Source: Laburnicola sp. R22_1 (taxonomy: Eukaryota > Ascomycota > Dothideomycetes > Pleosporales > Didymosphaeriaceae). Taken from it: DNA of 64,000 nt. Position 1 is the stretch's first letter, and each line of letters begins with the position of its first letter. The stretch is from the NCBI GenBank assembly GCA_014281115.1, contig JACONQ010000018.1, forward strand, positions 62,001 to 126,000. The letters run 5' to 3'. The position numbers and the translations under genes are program-made. Of this stretch, positions 1-9,781 are shown piece after piece. The notes beneath the pieces are model-generated. The model saw only the letters and a list, made by a program, of their open reading frames with translations. It was not told where the DNA came from and did no database searches.

Positions 1-868
1 TAGTTGCCTAGTTGCTTTACGGAGTGATCTCCAGCATGCGGATCTCTTGGAGTGTTCGTCTGAGAGGTCCATGCTGAGCTGATTATGGAGGTAACAAATT
101 ATGATAGAGCGGGATAAAGAATCGCAGAAGAGAGCGGTAGTAGCAGTGTATAACAGCAGGTAGGCTGAGTTTATCAACCAAGCTGAGCCCACACCACCCC
201 GCTCACCGGTCACCAGGACTGCCGCAGGCTACAGCGCCTCATGCAAGGTTCCCCGCCACACACCCTAATCGCAACGAATCCCCAGTTACCAAGCCGGCCA
301 TTGGAGAAGAAAACGCCATGGCGTCTTCGATCCGGTAAGTCAGCTTGGCCCACTGCATTTTTCCAGCAACAAAAAGGTGCGCAACGTCAATCCAATAAAG
401 AACAAAAAATCATCGTTATCTCCAAACAAGTGAACAAAATGCACGCGTGCATCGCGGAAGGTGAAGGAAGGAAAGAGGCCCCCACCACACCATGATGCTG
501 TCCACGGCGCTAAATTACGTAACCACATGCAGCGGTGAAAACATTCAAGCGAGCCTATCAATACACCCTGTATTTTTACTTACCGCTATATGTATTTTTC
601 AGTGTAATTTTTTAAGATATTTGTTTATTGTTCAGTTCGCCGTAGAGGGTAGACAGGCATGATGGGAGTATCTCCCAGCCTCCAGTCCGTCTTATTGGCT
701 AGCTATATCGTACAAGCGTCTTCATTCCATAATAGTTCCTCGGCCCCATCACCATTTGACGCCATGACCATTCAAATGCGCCAGTGTCCCAACGACCTGG
801 GACTCATATCCCCCACCCTCACCACTTATCAGACTCAGATCCTTTGCACCACTGCAACCCCACCGCCC
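1..868. other. Intergenic sequence, no supported gene
   Basis: Short open frames occur here on both strands, but none has recognisable domains or convincing splice partners. The right end abuts the 3' end of the RING-finger gene on the minus strand. Confidence 0.6.
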
Positions 869-2019
869 TTAGATCTCGTCTTCATCATCATCCCCAAAAC
901 CGGGCACATAGTCATCGAACCTCGGCTCCCTATGCCTACTCCTAGTCGCGATCCCTCGCGGCGGCGCCCTCGTCGAGGACCTTAGCGAGCTTCTCCTGCG
1001 CGGTAGCACCGGCGGCTTCGAAAGCGGTTTCTGCTTCACGCACTACGACTTAGTACAGATCTCCAACCGCGTATGCAAAATCCAAGCAAGGATAGACAGG
1101 CTTAACGCATCCAACTCAAGACGTTACCTTGGGTGCCGTAGCAGCGGGCGGGCCGACCGGCCTCGTTTTCCTCGGCTGTGAAGCCAGTCCTTTCTTTTTC
1201 AAGAGAAGCGGGATGATGTCTGTGGCTTTGGAGCGGTTGATGTTTTTCCGGCAGACGGGGCACTGCGAGCGGCGTTGTTCGCCGGGGTTGCCGCGGTTTT
1301 CACCGGCGATGAGGGCTTCCATGAGGCAGGTGTGGCAGAAGAGATGGCCTGGAAGTAGTATGTCAGAAGTGAAGTCTCCAAGCGGGGTAAGGAAGCATAC
1401 CGCAAGCGGTGGCGCTCAAGTCTGTCGGCGTGTCCATGCAGATGACGCAGTTGAAGGTGTTGAAGGTGGTGGGCTTCTCTTCTTCGGGCTTCGACTGCGC
1501 CTGCGCCTTGACAGCCTCCTCGCGCTGCTTCTGGAGCACATGTTGTACTGGTTGGTCGTCGGAGAGATCGATTTCTTCCACCGTTGCTGCTGCGCCGTCC
1601 TCTGTCTTTAACGCTGTGCCATCGTTTCGCTTGACCCTCTTCTTCGACGGGCCCGACGTGGGGCTTTCTCGCGTTGTCTTTCGTGGTGCGACGGCCGCGG
1701 TAGGCGAGTCGTTGGTGAGGTCCACGTAGCCGTTGGATAGGCGGGCAGAGCGTCCTTGTGCGTGCGGGGCTGGCATGGTGTCGGGTTGCGAGGGTCTGGA
1801 GCTGCCGGATTCGACGGGATTGAGGAGGTTGTCGAGGAAGCGGGGCGCGGGGGGCGAGGGCGAGGTGCGGAACGCGTCGTCGAAGAAGAGCGAGTCGACG
1901 TCGAGCTCCCAGTTCGGGTCGGGGTGTGTGCCGGCCGCTGTGCTGGTGTGCGGGTGGGGCGTGTATGCGTCTGGGTCCGGTGAAAGGTAGCCGCGGGGGT
2001 GCAAGCTACGGCCCGACAT
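869..2019 (-). CDS. RING-HC finger protein, probable E3 ubiquitin/SUMO-targeted ligase (Slx8/RNF4-like)
   Basis: Three exons are modelled: 2019-1401, 1348-1128 and 1042-869, giving 337 aa. The first intron (52 bp) splits the RING motif. After splicing, C191, C194, C206, H208, C211 and C214 are followed by a CPVC pair, a complete C3HC4 RING-HC. The first 185 residues are low complexity, with a basic KKRVKR patch that could be a nuclear signal and acidic stretches (DLTNDSP, EIDLSDDQP) resembling SUMO-interacting motifs. This architecture suits a nuclear SUMO-targeted ubiquitin ligase such as Slx8 or RNF4, which is inferred from layout. The third exon is less certain. Without its 85-bp intron the protein would end at 1116. 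With it, the tail is acidic and ends DDDEDEI. The start ATG faces the polymerase gamma gene across a divergent promoter of about 330 bp. Confidence 0.8.
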
Positions 2020-2348
2020 GGTGGCGAGTGGTGAGCATCGAGAGTGGTGAGAATAGCGAGAGGAAGCTGGGTACGTGGGTGGAAGACGAGAGCGGCGCCT
2101 TCGGGTACAGTAAAGGTATGTGAAAGAAGGCAGCGCCTAGGCTATAGGAAAGGCTCCGCGGTGAACGGCTCAAGCGTGTCACGGCCAGGCTCAGCCCTAT
2201 GCGCTTGGCGGCCAAACTTCATGGAACCTACTACCTAGGCTGTCATCCATGACGACAATCGCCATCACCACACACAACCGCGTCCGCTGCATTCCACCCT
2301 GCATCCACCTCGCACGGCATGAGGTGACGCGTCGCCATCCACACGACC

Positions 2349-5300
2349 ATGCGCTGCTCCCGACGCAGCCTCGCTGTCCATCTAGTCAAGCGGCCGCGAC
2401 TCTCACCTGCAGCGAGCTCCCCTGTCTGGGGCCCATCGCGACGATGTCTCGCCACCACCCCACCAGCCGAAGAGGGGCACGATAGCCATGCGAAGCAGGG
2501 AACTCTCTCTGGTATGCGACTGCAATCCTGCAGTAATTCTCACCCAAACTGATGGATGCAGTGCCCTCCGAAGCCCGCTTCAGCGAGATAGGGGTCCAGC
2601 ACCTCTCCAGCCACGTCCACCAGCAAATCTTCCCCGGCACCAGCACCGCCGCCCCGCCCGAGCTCGTCGCCCTCTCCAAAGACCACCTCACGCGCCATGA
2701 CCTGCTCGGCAAGAACCAGGACTCGACCCCGCCCGTGGCCTTCGACCTGCCTGAACTGCAAGGCGCCACACTCGACGAGCACTTCTACAAGTTGGGCATG
2801 GATGCGGCAGAACCGTTCCTGTCCATGGCGAAGAAGCTGGCGTGGGCCAACCCTCCGCCGAAACCGCGGAAATGGGCTAGGCGGAGCGGTTGGACGAAAT
2901 ACCACAGCGACGGGACCAACGAAGCCGTCGACGCCCCGGACGAGGACATGCTGACTTTTGATACCGAGGTCATGTGGAAAGAGACGTCGTTTGCTTGCAT
3001 GGCCTGCGCCGTGAGTCCAACAGCCTGGTATGCCTGGATCTCGCCGTGGCTGTTGGGCGAGTCAATGTCTGACCGGCACCTGATACCCCTCGGCGACCCG
3101 TCCAAACCGCGCGTCATCGTCGGCCACAACATCGGATACGATCGAGCCCGAATAGCGGAGGAGTACGACATGCGGCAGTCGAAGAACTCGTTTGTGGATA
3201 CCATGTCATTACACGTGGCGTCGAACGGCATGTGCTCGCGGCAGAGACCCTCGTGGATGAAGCACCAGAAGAGCCGGGAAATGAGGGAGAAGATTGCCAC
3301 GTCTGAAGAGAATGCGGAACTGTCGCATTTGCTGAACTCGGGCGCGATACCAGATGAAGAGGAGGAGCTGTGGATCGGCCGGAGTGCAATCAACTCATTG
3401 CGGGAGGTGGCCAAGTTCCACTGCAACATCACCATCGACAAGGCTCGACGAGAGTACTTTGGCGAGCTAGATCGGTCTGGCATTGTGGAGCGCTTGGACG
3501 AGCTGTTGGATTATTGTGCTGCCGATGTCGAGATTACGCACCGCGTGTACCAGAAGGTCTTCCCTCTTTTCCTGGAAACATGCCCCCACCCTGTCAGTTT
3601 TGCAGCTCTCCGCTTCTTGGCCGCCGAAATCCTGCCGGTCAACGAAACGTGGGATGCGTACATACATAACGCAGAGGCCACGTACCAGAAGCTGAGCGCT
3701 GACGTCCAGGAACGACTGGTCAATCTTGCAGAGCAGGCGCTAGAAGTCAAGGATAAGCCCGAAGTATATTTGAACGACCCTTGGTTGAGCCAGCTGGACT
3801 GGTCTAGCCAGGAAATCAGGATGGTCAAGGGCAAGAAGAAAAACGACCCACCGCGACCAGCCCTGCGGCAGAAGAAGCCTGGAATGCCCAAATGGTACAA
3901 AGACTTGTTCCCGAAGACGGATGGCCCAATAAATCTCACGGTTCGGACAAGAATAGCACCGATTCTGCTCAAGTTGAGCTGGGACGGGAACCCGTTGGTT
4001 TGGTCAAACAAGCATGGCTGGACTTGGCAGGTCCCCATGGACGAAGTGTTCCTGTATAACGAGAAGGGGCTGAGGGAGTTGAATATGGAGGAGGAAGAGA
4101 ACTTGAAGTTGCGCGACGACACGCGGCATCGTTACTACAAGGTGCCTCACAAGGACGGTCCGTTGGCGAGATGCGCAAATCCGCTGGCAAAGGGCTATTT
4201 GACGTACTTTGAGAAGGGTACACTTTCGTCCGAGTATGATTACGCAAAGGGAGCTCTGGAAATGAACGCGTCGTGTTCATATTGGATCAGCGCAAGAGAC
4301 AGGATCCGTGGGCAGATGGTCGTGTACAACGAAGAGTTGTCGAATGCACCGAAGCTGCTCTCGGCATCAGGAACAGGACCGGAGAATAAGGTCGGGTTCA
4401 TCCTGCCTCAGATCATCCCCATGGGCACCGTGACTCGCCGATCAGTCGAGAATACATGGCTCACGGCCAGCAACGCCAAGAAGAATCGCGTCGGATCAGA
4501 ACTGAAGTCAATGGTGCGAGCACCGCAGGGTTATTGCTTCGTAGGAGCAGATGTGGACTCACAGGAGCTCTGGATAGCGAGTCTGATTGGCGATTCCACC
4601 TTCAAGCTGCACGGAGGCAATGCCGTTGGTTTCATGACGCTCGAGGGCACCAAGGCTGCTGGCACTGATTTACATTCCCGCACCGCAAGTATCCTCGGCA
4701 TCACCCGAAACGACGCCAAGGTGTTCAACTACGGTCGAATATATGGGGCTGGTCTGAAGTTCGCTGCCACGCTTCTACGACAGTTCAATCCCGGTCTGAC
4801 CGATTCGCAAACTTCGAAGACGGCAAACGATCTATACGAAACAACAAAGGGCAAGAAGACAACACGGAGGCAACTCCACGAGCGTCCCTTCTGGAGAGGC
4901 GGGACCGAGTCTTTTGTCTTCAACAAGCTGGAAGACTTTGCCGAGCAGGAGAAGCCCAGAACACCAGTGCTAGGCGCTGGCATCACCGAAGCGCTCATGC
5001 GCCGCTACCTCACCAAGGGCGGCTTCATGACGTCGCGCATCAACTGGGCCATTCAGTCCTCTGGCGTCGACTACCTCCATCTTTTGATCGTCAGTATGGA
5101 GTACCTTACCCGACGATACAACCTCGACGCCCGGCTGGCGATTACTGTGCACGACGAGATTCGGTATCTCGTCAAAGAGGAGGACAAGTACCGAGCCGCC
5201 ATGGCATTGCAAGTAGCCAACGTGTGGACACGCGCCATCTTCTCACAGCAAATGGGCATCAACGAGCTGCCCCAGTCGTGCGCATACTTCTCTGCCGTGG

Positions 5301-5851
5301 ACATCGACCACGTCCTACGCAAAGAGGTAGACATGGACTGCATCACGCCTAGTCACAAAGACAAGATTCCCCACGGCGAAAGCCTGGACATCACCTCGCT
5401 CCTCTCCAAAGGCCACGCCGCCCGCCTAGACCCCTCCATCATACCCACCGAGCCCCCCTCTCTCGATGCGTACGCATCCTCGTACACGCCCCGCGTCCCC
5501 GTCATGGCGTCCCTCGCTGACATCGACCCTACATCCGTCTCCTCGACCGCCTACCTCAAGGCGCAGATCACGGCCGACGATAAGGAATTGCGTGATATTA
5601 TGCGGACCGTCAAGCCGAGCACGCCGCGCGCGCCGCGCACAAGACGCTCGCAGCAGAGCGAAGAAGACGAAGAGAACGAGCGCGCGATGCAACATTATGA
5701 GCAGATGGCGAGGCTGCTTCCTGTCCATGCGGCGTGGCAGGACAGCGGGTTTACGAGGAATTGGGGTAGTGCAGGGACGGCGACGAAGCCGGGGGCGGTG
5801 TATCCTTGGCATCCGAGGAGTACGGGGCCGAGACCGGCGCGTGTGAGTTGA
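2349..5851 (+). CDS. MIP1: Mitochondrial DNA polymerase gamma catalytic subunit
   Basis: Two exons (2349-2511 and 2562-5851) encode 1150 aa, within the fungal Mip1 range. It replicates and repairs mitochondrial DNA. The short first exon supplies an Arg/Ser-rich presequence (MRCSRRSLAV, then RRCLATT) typical of matrix import. The uninterrupted reading frame starts at 2552 inside the 50-bp intron and would lack this signal, so the upstream start is preferred. The 3'-5' exonuclease motifs are visible: Exo I FDTEV near residue 188, Exo II GHNIGYD near 242, and Exo III YCAADVEITHRVY near 396. The family A polymerase motifs are A, DVDSQELW near 718, B, KVFNYGRIYGAG near 774, and C, VHDEIR near 917. 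After motif C comes a long Ser/Thr/Glu-rich extension of the kind fungal enzymes carry. No frame breaks are seen. Confidence 0.96.
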
Positions 5852-6371
5852 TTTTTACATGGGGCATTTTTTTTCTTTCGATTCTTTGTTTTTGATTTGG
5901 TTGTATTTTGGTATTTGTATATATTGTTGTTGCTGTTATTATTGTGTGGGACGGGTTAAGGGTTTGGGTAGGCGTATACGGAGTCGCGACTGGGGGTGTT
6001 GGGTGCGTGATGGGGATTTGGACGGCGTAGTGTGGGATTGCATATATGCATGCATGTTGGGACGTTGCGTGTCACGTTGTATCATATCACTCATAAGGAA
6101 TACCATATATTGTAATGGGAATTTTTTGAGAATCCACGAAGGTAGAAGAATGTGTGGGAGGGAGACGGGTTTAGGGGCGGGGTGAGGGTAACGGGGGGGT
6201 TGAATACGTTCACCATTGGAATTGGGATTGTTGCTGGATTAGCTGATTGCTGTGAGTGTGTGTGTGTGTGGTGTGTTAAATTAATCTACCTAGGGGTAGG
6301 ACGACAAAGGCTTTCATCTCAAATAACAAAAAAAAAAAGCAGAGCCCCCTGCTTAGTAATATGTATGTATA
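5852..6371. other. 3' flank of polymerase gamma, T/G-rich
   Basis: This T- and G-rich flank holds a TG run near 6250 and an A-run near 6331. It probably includes the MIP1 3' UTR. It ends at the TA dinucleotide (6370-6371) that begins the pogo-type transposon. No gene is seen. Confidence 0.5.
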
Positions 6372-6380
6372 ACGTATTCC

Positions 6381-6431
6381 ACCAGTCATCCGGCCACACC
6401 AGTCATCCGGCCACACCAGTCATCCGGCCAC
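6381..6431 (+). repeat. Left terminal repeat: three tandem 17-bp units
   Basis: Three exact copies of ACCAGTCATCCGGCCAC lie head to tail at 6381-6397, 6398-6414 and 6415-6431. Such subterminal arrays are often transposase binding sites; that role is inferred. Confidence 0.9.
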
Positions 6432-6513
6432 CCCACCAAAATCGACGCAACTTTTTATACAATAGCTCAACAACGCGATAGTCAAATATACTATAGATAG
6501 ATTTATAGGATAG

Positions 6514-8131
6514 CTAAAATCTCTGAGTACACTGAGTCCTTTTATGGCCTTGTTCGTGGCAGTTGCTGCACGTAGGTGGTGCTCGTTGTCGTCCTGCTCG
6601 CTCCTCCTGCTCTACCTGCTGGACCACCCTTTTAGCTTCTGCAGCAAGTAATTGACCTTCCTGAGCCTGCAGAGCGCCTCCACGGGCTATATACTGTCGC
6701 CGCTGCTGCTGGCGACGCTGGCGACGCTGATTAGCCTGTCGAAGCTTCATATTATCTGCTGCAAGGATTGTTGCTGAGTTCATTGCAATTTGACAACCTT
6801 TAACAAGCTGGCGGATAGCCTGAGTAGTAGGGCTCTGAGACTGACGACGAAGTAGGCCCTGTATATGTCGAGCCTGCTGCTGAAGCTGAGCTATAGTATG
6901 CGGCGTCTCTGCTGTCCATGCGCCCTCAGCGCCAGCCGCTGTCGCTGGCGGAGACGGCGTCCGGACCACGGTGAGCGACGACAGGACGCGATCTGGACAG
7001 GGTGGGACTAGCCCTGCTGCCTGAAAGCCAGCCTTAATGTTCTGCTCTGTGAATACTGTTTCTCTAATGCGTAGGTAGGTCTGTAGGAAGTCTTGCTTGT
7101 CGATATGGAAGACGTCTTGTCGCGCGAGCTCTTGGACCTGATCCCGGTACGCGCGCTTTAACGGCGAGAAGCAGCCAACGTCAAGTGGCTGGAGGAGGTG
7201 GGACGTGTGCGCCGGCATACAGAGGGTGATAATCTTGTTCTCTGTACAGTACTGGTCAAACTCTGGTGTAGCGTGGCTGCTATGGCCGTCGAGTATAAGC
7301 AGTCGGTAGACGCCAGACGTACGCGACGCCGTGTGTCGATTAAAGTGCTGTAGCCAGGCAAAGCCAAGCTGATCAGTCGTCCAGCCATTGTCGCTGACAG
7401 CGACTACCTAGTCTATAGGTAGGTCGTGATACCAGCTGGCCTGGTGCAGCTTTCCTGACAGGATAATGAAGGGTGGGATAGACCAGCCAGTTGCGCAGAC
7501 ACCCTTAATTGTTGTTACCCACTCGCGGTCGCCTGGCTGTATAGTAGTTGCTTGACCGACTGTAGCAGAGCTTGTGACTACTTTTGACGTCGCTGCAACA
7601 CCCATGGCGAACCCAGTCTTGTCAAAGTTGTAGGTATCCTCGTCTAGTATCCCGTACGCCTGGCGCGCGTCCTCTGTGCGTCTATACCACGCGCCTATCG
7701 TGATAGGATCCTTGCATAGAGCGCGCTGCGAATAGAACTTGCGATTCCACTTTGTCTGTAGCTCTGGCTGGGTGTTGATAAAGCGCGACACCTAGTTCTT
7801 GCCGACTGGCGCTGGCGGAGGATCCTGGCCGCGCGCAGCAAGTAGGTTGTCTGCTATCTGTCGTACGTCGATAATCTGGGGCGGAAATCCTCGTCGGTCG
7901 AGGTCTAGGATCCACTCTACTAGATCCTGCTCCTCTATAGGGTCGTTTCTGAGCGTTGGCAGTAGCCTGAGGTAGGGCACCGTTAACGCGATCCTGGAGC
8001 GTCGATCGAGGGATACTGTATAGCCGCGCAGCTTTTCTAGAGCTAAGAATCTGTCTAGTCTGAATCGCCTGCTTTGATAGAGTAAGTCTGCCTTCTTTTT
8101 GGAGCTTCTGAGCGTTTTGTGTGGGCGGCAT
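6514..8131 (-). pseudogene. DDE (pogo-like) transposase, broken
   Basis: The frame starts MPPTQNAQKL and enters a psq-type helix-turn-helix (ARLYSIPRSTLQDRVNG). A CENP-B-like region and the DDE_1 catalytic domain follow, with acidic residues in DKTGFAMG, LILDGHSSHA and LLQPLDVGCF. It ends with a CCHC zinc knuckle (CSNCHEQGHKRTQC) after a Gln/Arg-rich stretch. Three lesions are visible. A one-base frameshift lies after the helix-turn-helix, near an AAACGACCC run. Two TAG stops, after GKN near 7793 and after DLPID near 7410, sit where Trp would suit the family and fit G-to-A change of TGG. The rest of the frame is open, so the decay is recent or light. Confidence 0.85.
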
Positions 8132-8170
8132 CGTAGGTGTTGTGTAGAGACGCGTCGCGATTTCGGTGGG

Positions 8171-8204
8171 GTGGCCGGATGACTGGTGTGGCCGGATGAC
8201 TGGT
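8171..8204 (-). repeat. Right terminal repeat: two tandem 17-bp units
   Basis: Two inverted copies of the same 17-bp unit lie at 8171-8187 and 8188-8204. One copy fewer than at the left end makes the element asymmetric. Confidence 0.9.
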
Positions 8205-8380
8205 GGAATATGTTATGCATTTTTGAGTACAAGCTTCCATTATATATTATATATACAGACATGTCTTTCAACTAAAAAACGCAATCCTGTCTCTCTTTTG
8301 AATGCAACTCCTCGATCCTTTGAAAGTATTCCTCGACGCCAGGTCCCAAAGCGTGAAGGCGCGACAGCCCAGCTCAACTC

Positions 8381-9781
8381 CTACGCCGGAACATGATAGA
8401 AGTCGGTAGCCGGAGCCGCATAGAAGTTCTGGACGGTCTGGTATTTCGCCCACGGCCTCAGCGAGCTCACCTGTTCGCTAACCAGGCCCTTCGGCGCCTC
8501 CTCGCCATCAAACCGTTCCGCAATCCAGTCCAAATAGCGTTGCTGGCCGACCCAAAGCACCGCCGCGTGCGTGATATTGCTGTACACGGCATACGCTATG
8601 CTCTCGTCCGGGTTCGCCTTCGCCGTCGTCTCCACCGCCGCAGTCGTAGTCCGCACATCCACGTTGAAGTCACCGTCTCCCTGTAGGACCAGCAGCGGTC
8701 CTTTGATCGGCCTCCCCCCGACTCCCGTCGCGTTTTGAAACCGCAGGACAAACTCGTTGTTTTCCCAGCCGTCTTTTAGGATGGGGAATCCAGCCATGGT
8801 GAGCAGCAGTGCGGTTGTGGACGCTACGTTTCCCTGGGTTTTTCTCTCGAGGGCGAACCGTTGGGCCCCTTCGGGCGTGAGGAGGCTGGCGATGCTGAAC
8901 TCGGGGAAGACGTTCGCGATGGCGGGGAGCGTAGCTGCCGCCAACAAGGGCTTGATGGGGTTGTTTTTGGACGGCAAGTCCAGCAGGCGCGTGACGGGCG
9001 CGAGGGCAACGGCGCCCACGTACCCCTCGATAGGGCTCTCGTGCATGCGCTCGGCGAAGCTCCACACCGCGCCGCCACCTTGCGAATGCCCGACTGCGGT
9101 GAATTTCCGGCCGAGGAACGGGAACGCAGCCCGCGCCGCGAGCAGCGCGTACGCCATGTCGTTCGCATGCGCCGGGCTGGCGAGATACTCGTGCACCATG
9201 TCCTCGCCCGCAGCGGTCTTCCCTACGCCGAGGCCCGCGTAATCCGGCGCGACGACGACATAGCCTTGCTGCGCGAGGGGCGTGGGTCCCTGAGCATTTT
9301 GCCATAGATCCCGTAGATGCGAGGGCGCGCTGTCGGGGTACAGCCCCGATGTGCCGTGGGCCCATAGCACGACTGGGACACCATCGCCGCCGGAAACTTT
9401 GCGCGCGTGGTAAGGGAAGAGAACGTATCCTGATGCCGGCGTCTTTTTTCCTAGGAGGCTTTTGCTTTGGTAGAGGATCCGGGATATGGATGTCGAGGGG
9501 GGGATGGTGTAGAGGGTTGGGTCCATGTCTTCGACTCGGAAGAGGGTGCCGGGGGGGGCGGAGGCCCAGTCTGGGGAAAGGCGGTAGAAGGGGTCGGAGG
9601 AGACGGGGCCTGCGATCCAGGTTGAGCGCTCGAAGGCGAGGGCGGGGAGGACGGCGGAGGGGAGTTGGGCGGGGGAGGCGGTTGTGTTTCTGGGTGATAG
9701 GGTGGGGAGGTCGTTGGGGTTGATGGTGGTGAATGCGGTGGTGTGGGAGACGAGCCAGAAGAAAGACCAGAACGGGAACAT
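8381..9781 (-). CDS. Secretory lipase (LIP family), alpha/beta hydrolase
   Basis: A single exon encodes 466 aa. The first 17 or so residues (MFPFWSFFWLVSHTTAF) form a hydrophobic signal peptide, so the enzyme should be secreted. An alpha/beta hydrolase fold follows, with an oxyanion-hole region LWAHGTSGLYP near 139-149 and a nucleophile elbow GHSQGGG with Ser233. Likely acid and base residues lie in LQGDGDFNV and NITHAAVLW near the C terminus. Length and motifs match the fungal secretory lipase family (PF03583, the Candida LIP type), which hydrolyses triacylglycerols and other esters. Substrate choice cannot be read from sequence. Its start is about 1.6 kb from the right end of the pogo-type element. 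Confidence 0.85.
   Translation of the reverse strand: MFPFWSFFWLVSHTTAFTTINPNDLPTLSPRNTTASPAQLPSAVLPALAFERSTWIAGPVSSDPFYRLSPDWASAPPGTLFRVEDMDPTLYTIPPSTSISRILYQSKSLLGKKTPASGYVLFPYHARKVSGGDGVPVVLWAHGTSGLYPDSAPSHLRDLWQNAQGPTPLAQQGYVVVAPDYAGLGVGKTAAGEDMVHEYLASPAHANDMAYALLAARAAFPFLGRKFTAVGHSQGGGAVWSFAERMHESPIEGYVGAVALAPVTRLLDLPSKNNPIKPLLAAATLPAIANVFPEFSIASLLTPEGAQRFALERKTQGNVASTTALLLTMAGFPILKDGWENNEFVLRFQNATGVGGRPIKGPLLVLQGDGDFNVDVRTTTAAVETTAKANPDESIAYAVYSNITHAAVLWVGQQRYLDWIAERFDGEEAPKGLVSEQVSSLRPWAKYQTVQNFYAAPATDFYHVPA

Larger units (their letters stand above)
6372..8213 (-). mobile_element. Pogo/Fot1-type (Tc1-mariner superfamily) DNA transposon, inactive
   Basis: This 1842-bp element is flanked on both sides by TA (6370-6371 and 8214-8215), the target duplication of the Tc1/mariner superfamily. 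Its terminal inverted repeats start ACGTATTCC on the left and read ACATATTCC from the right. They contain tandem 17-bp units (ACCAGTCATCCGGCCAC), three on the left and two on the right, followed by an inverted CCCACC(A/G)AAATCG. The size and the single DDE transposase on the minus strand fit Fot1/pogo elements of ascomycetes. Broken coding capacity makes it non-autonomous. Confidence 0.88.

Noticed and set aside
6361..6371. Longer terminal repeat of the pogo element extending to ATGYATAAC
   Set aside because: The outward similarity (ATGTATAAC and ATGCATAAC) includes the TA target duplication and is too short to distinguish from target-site preference; element ends were placed at the TA pair.
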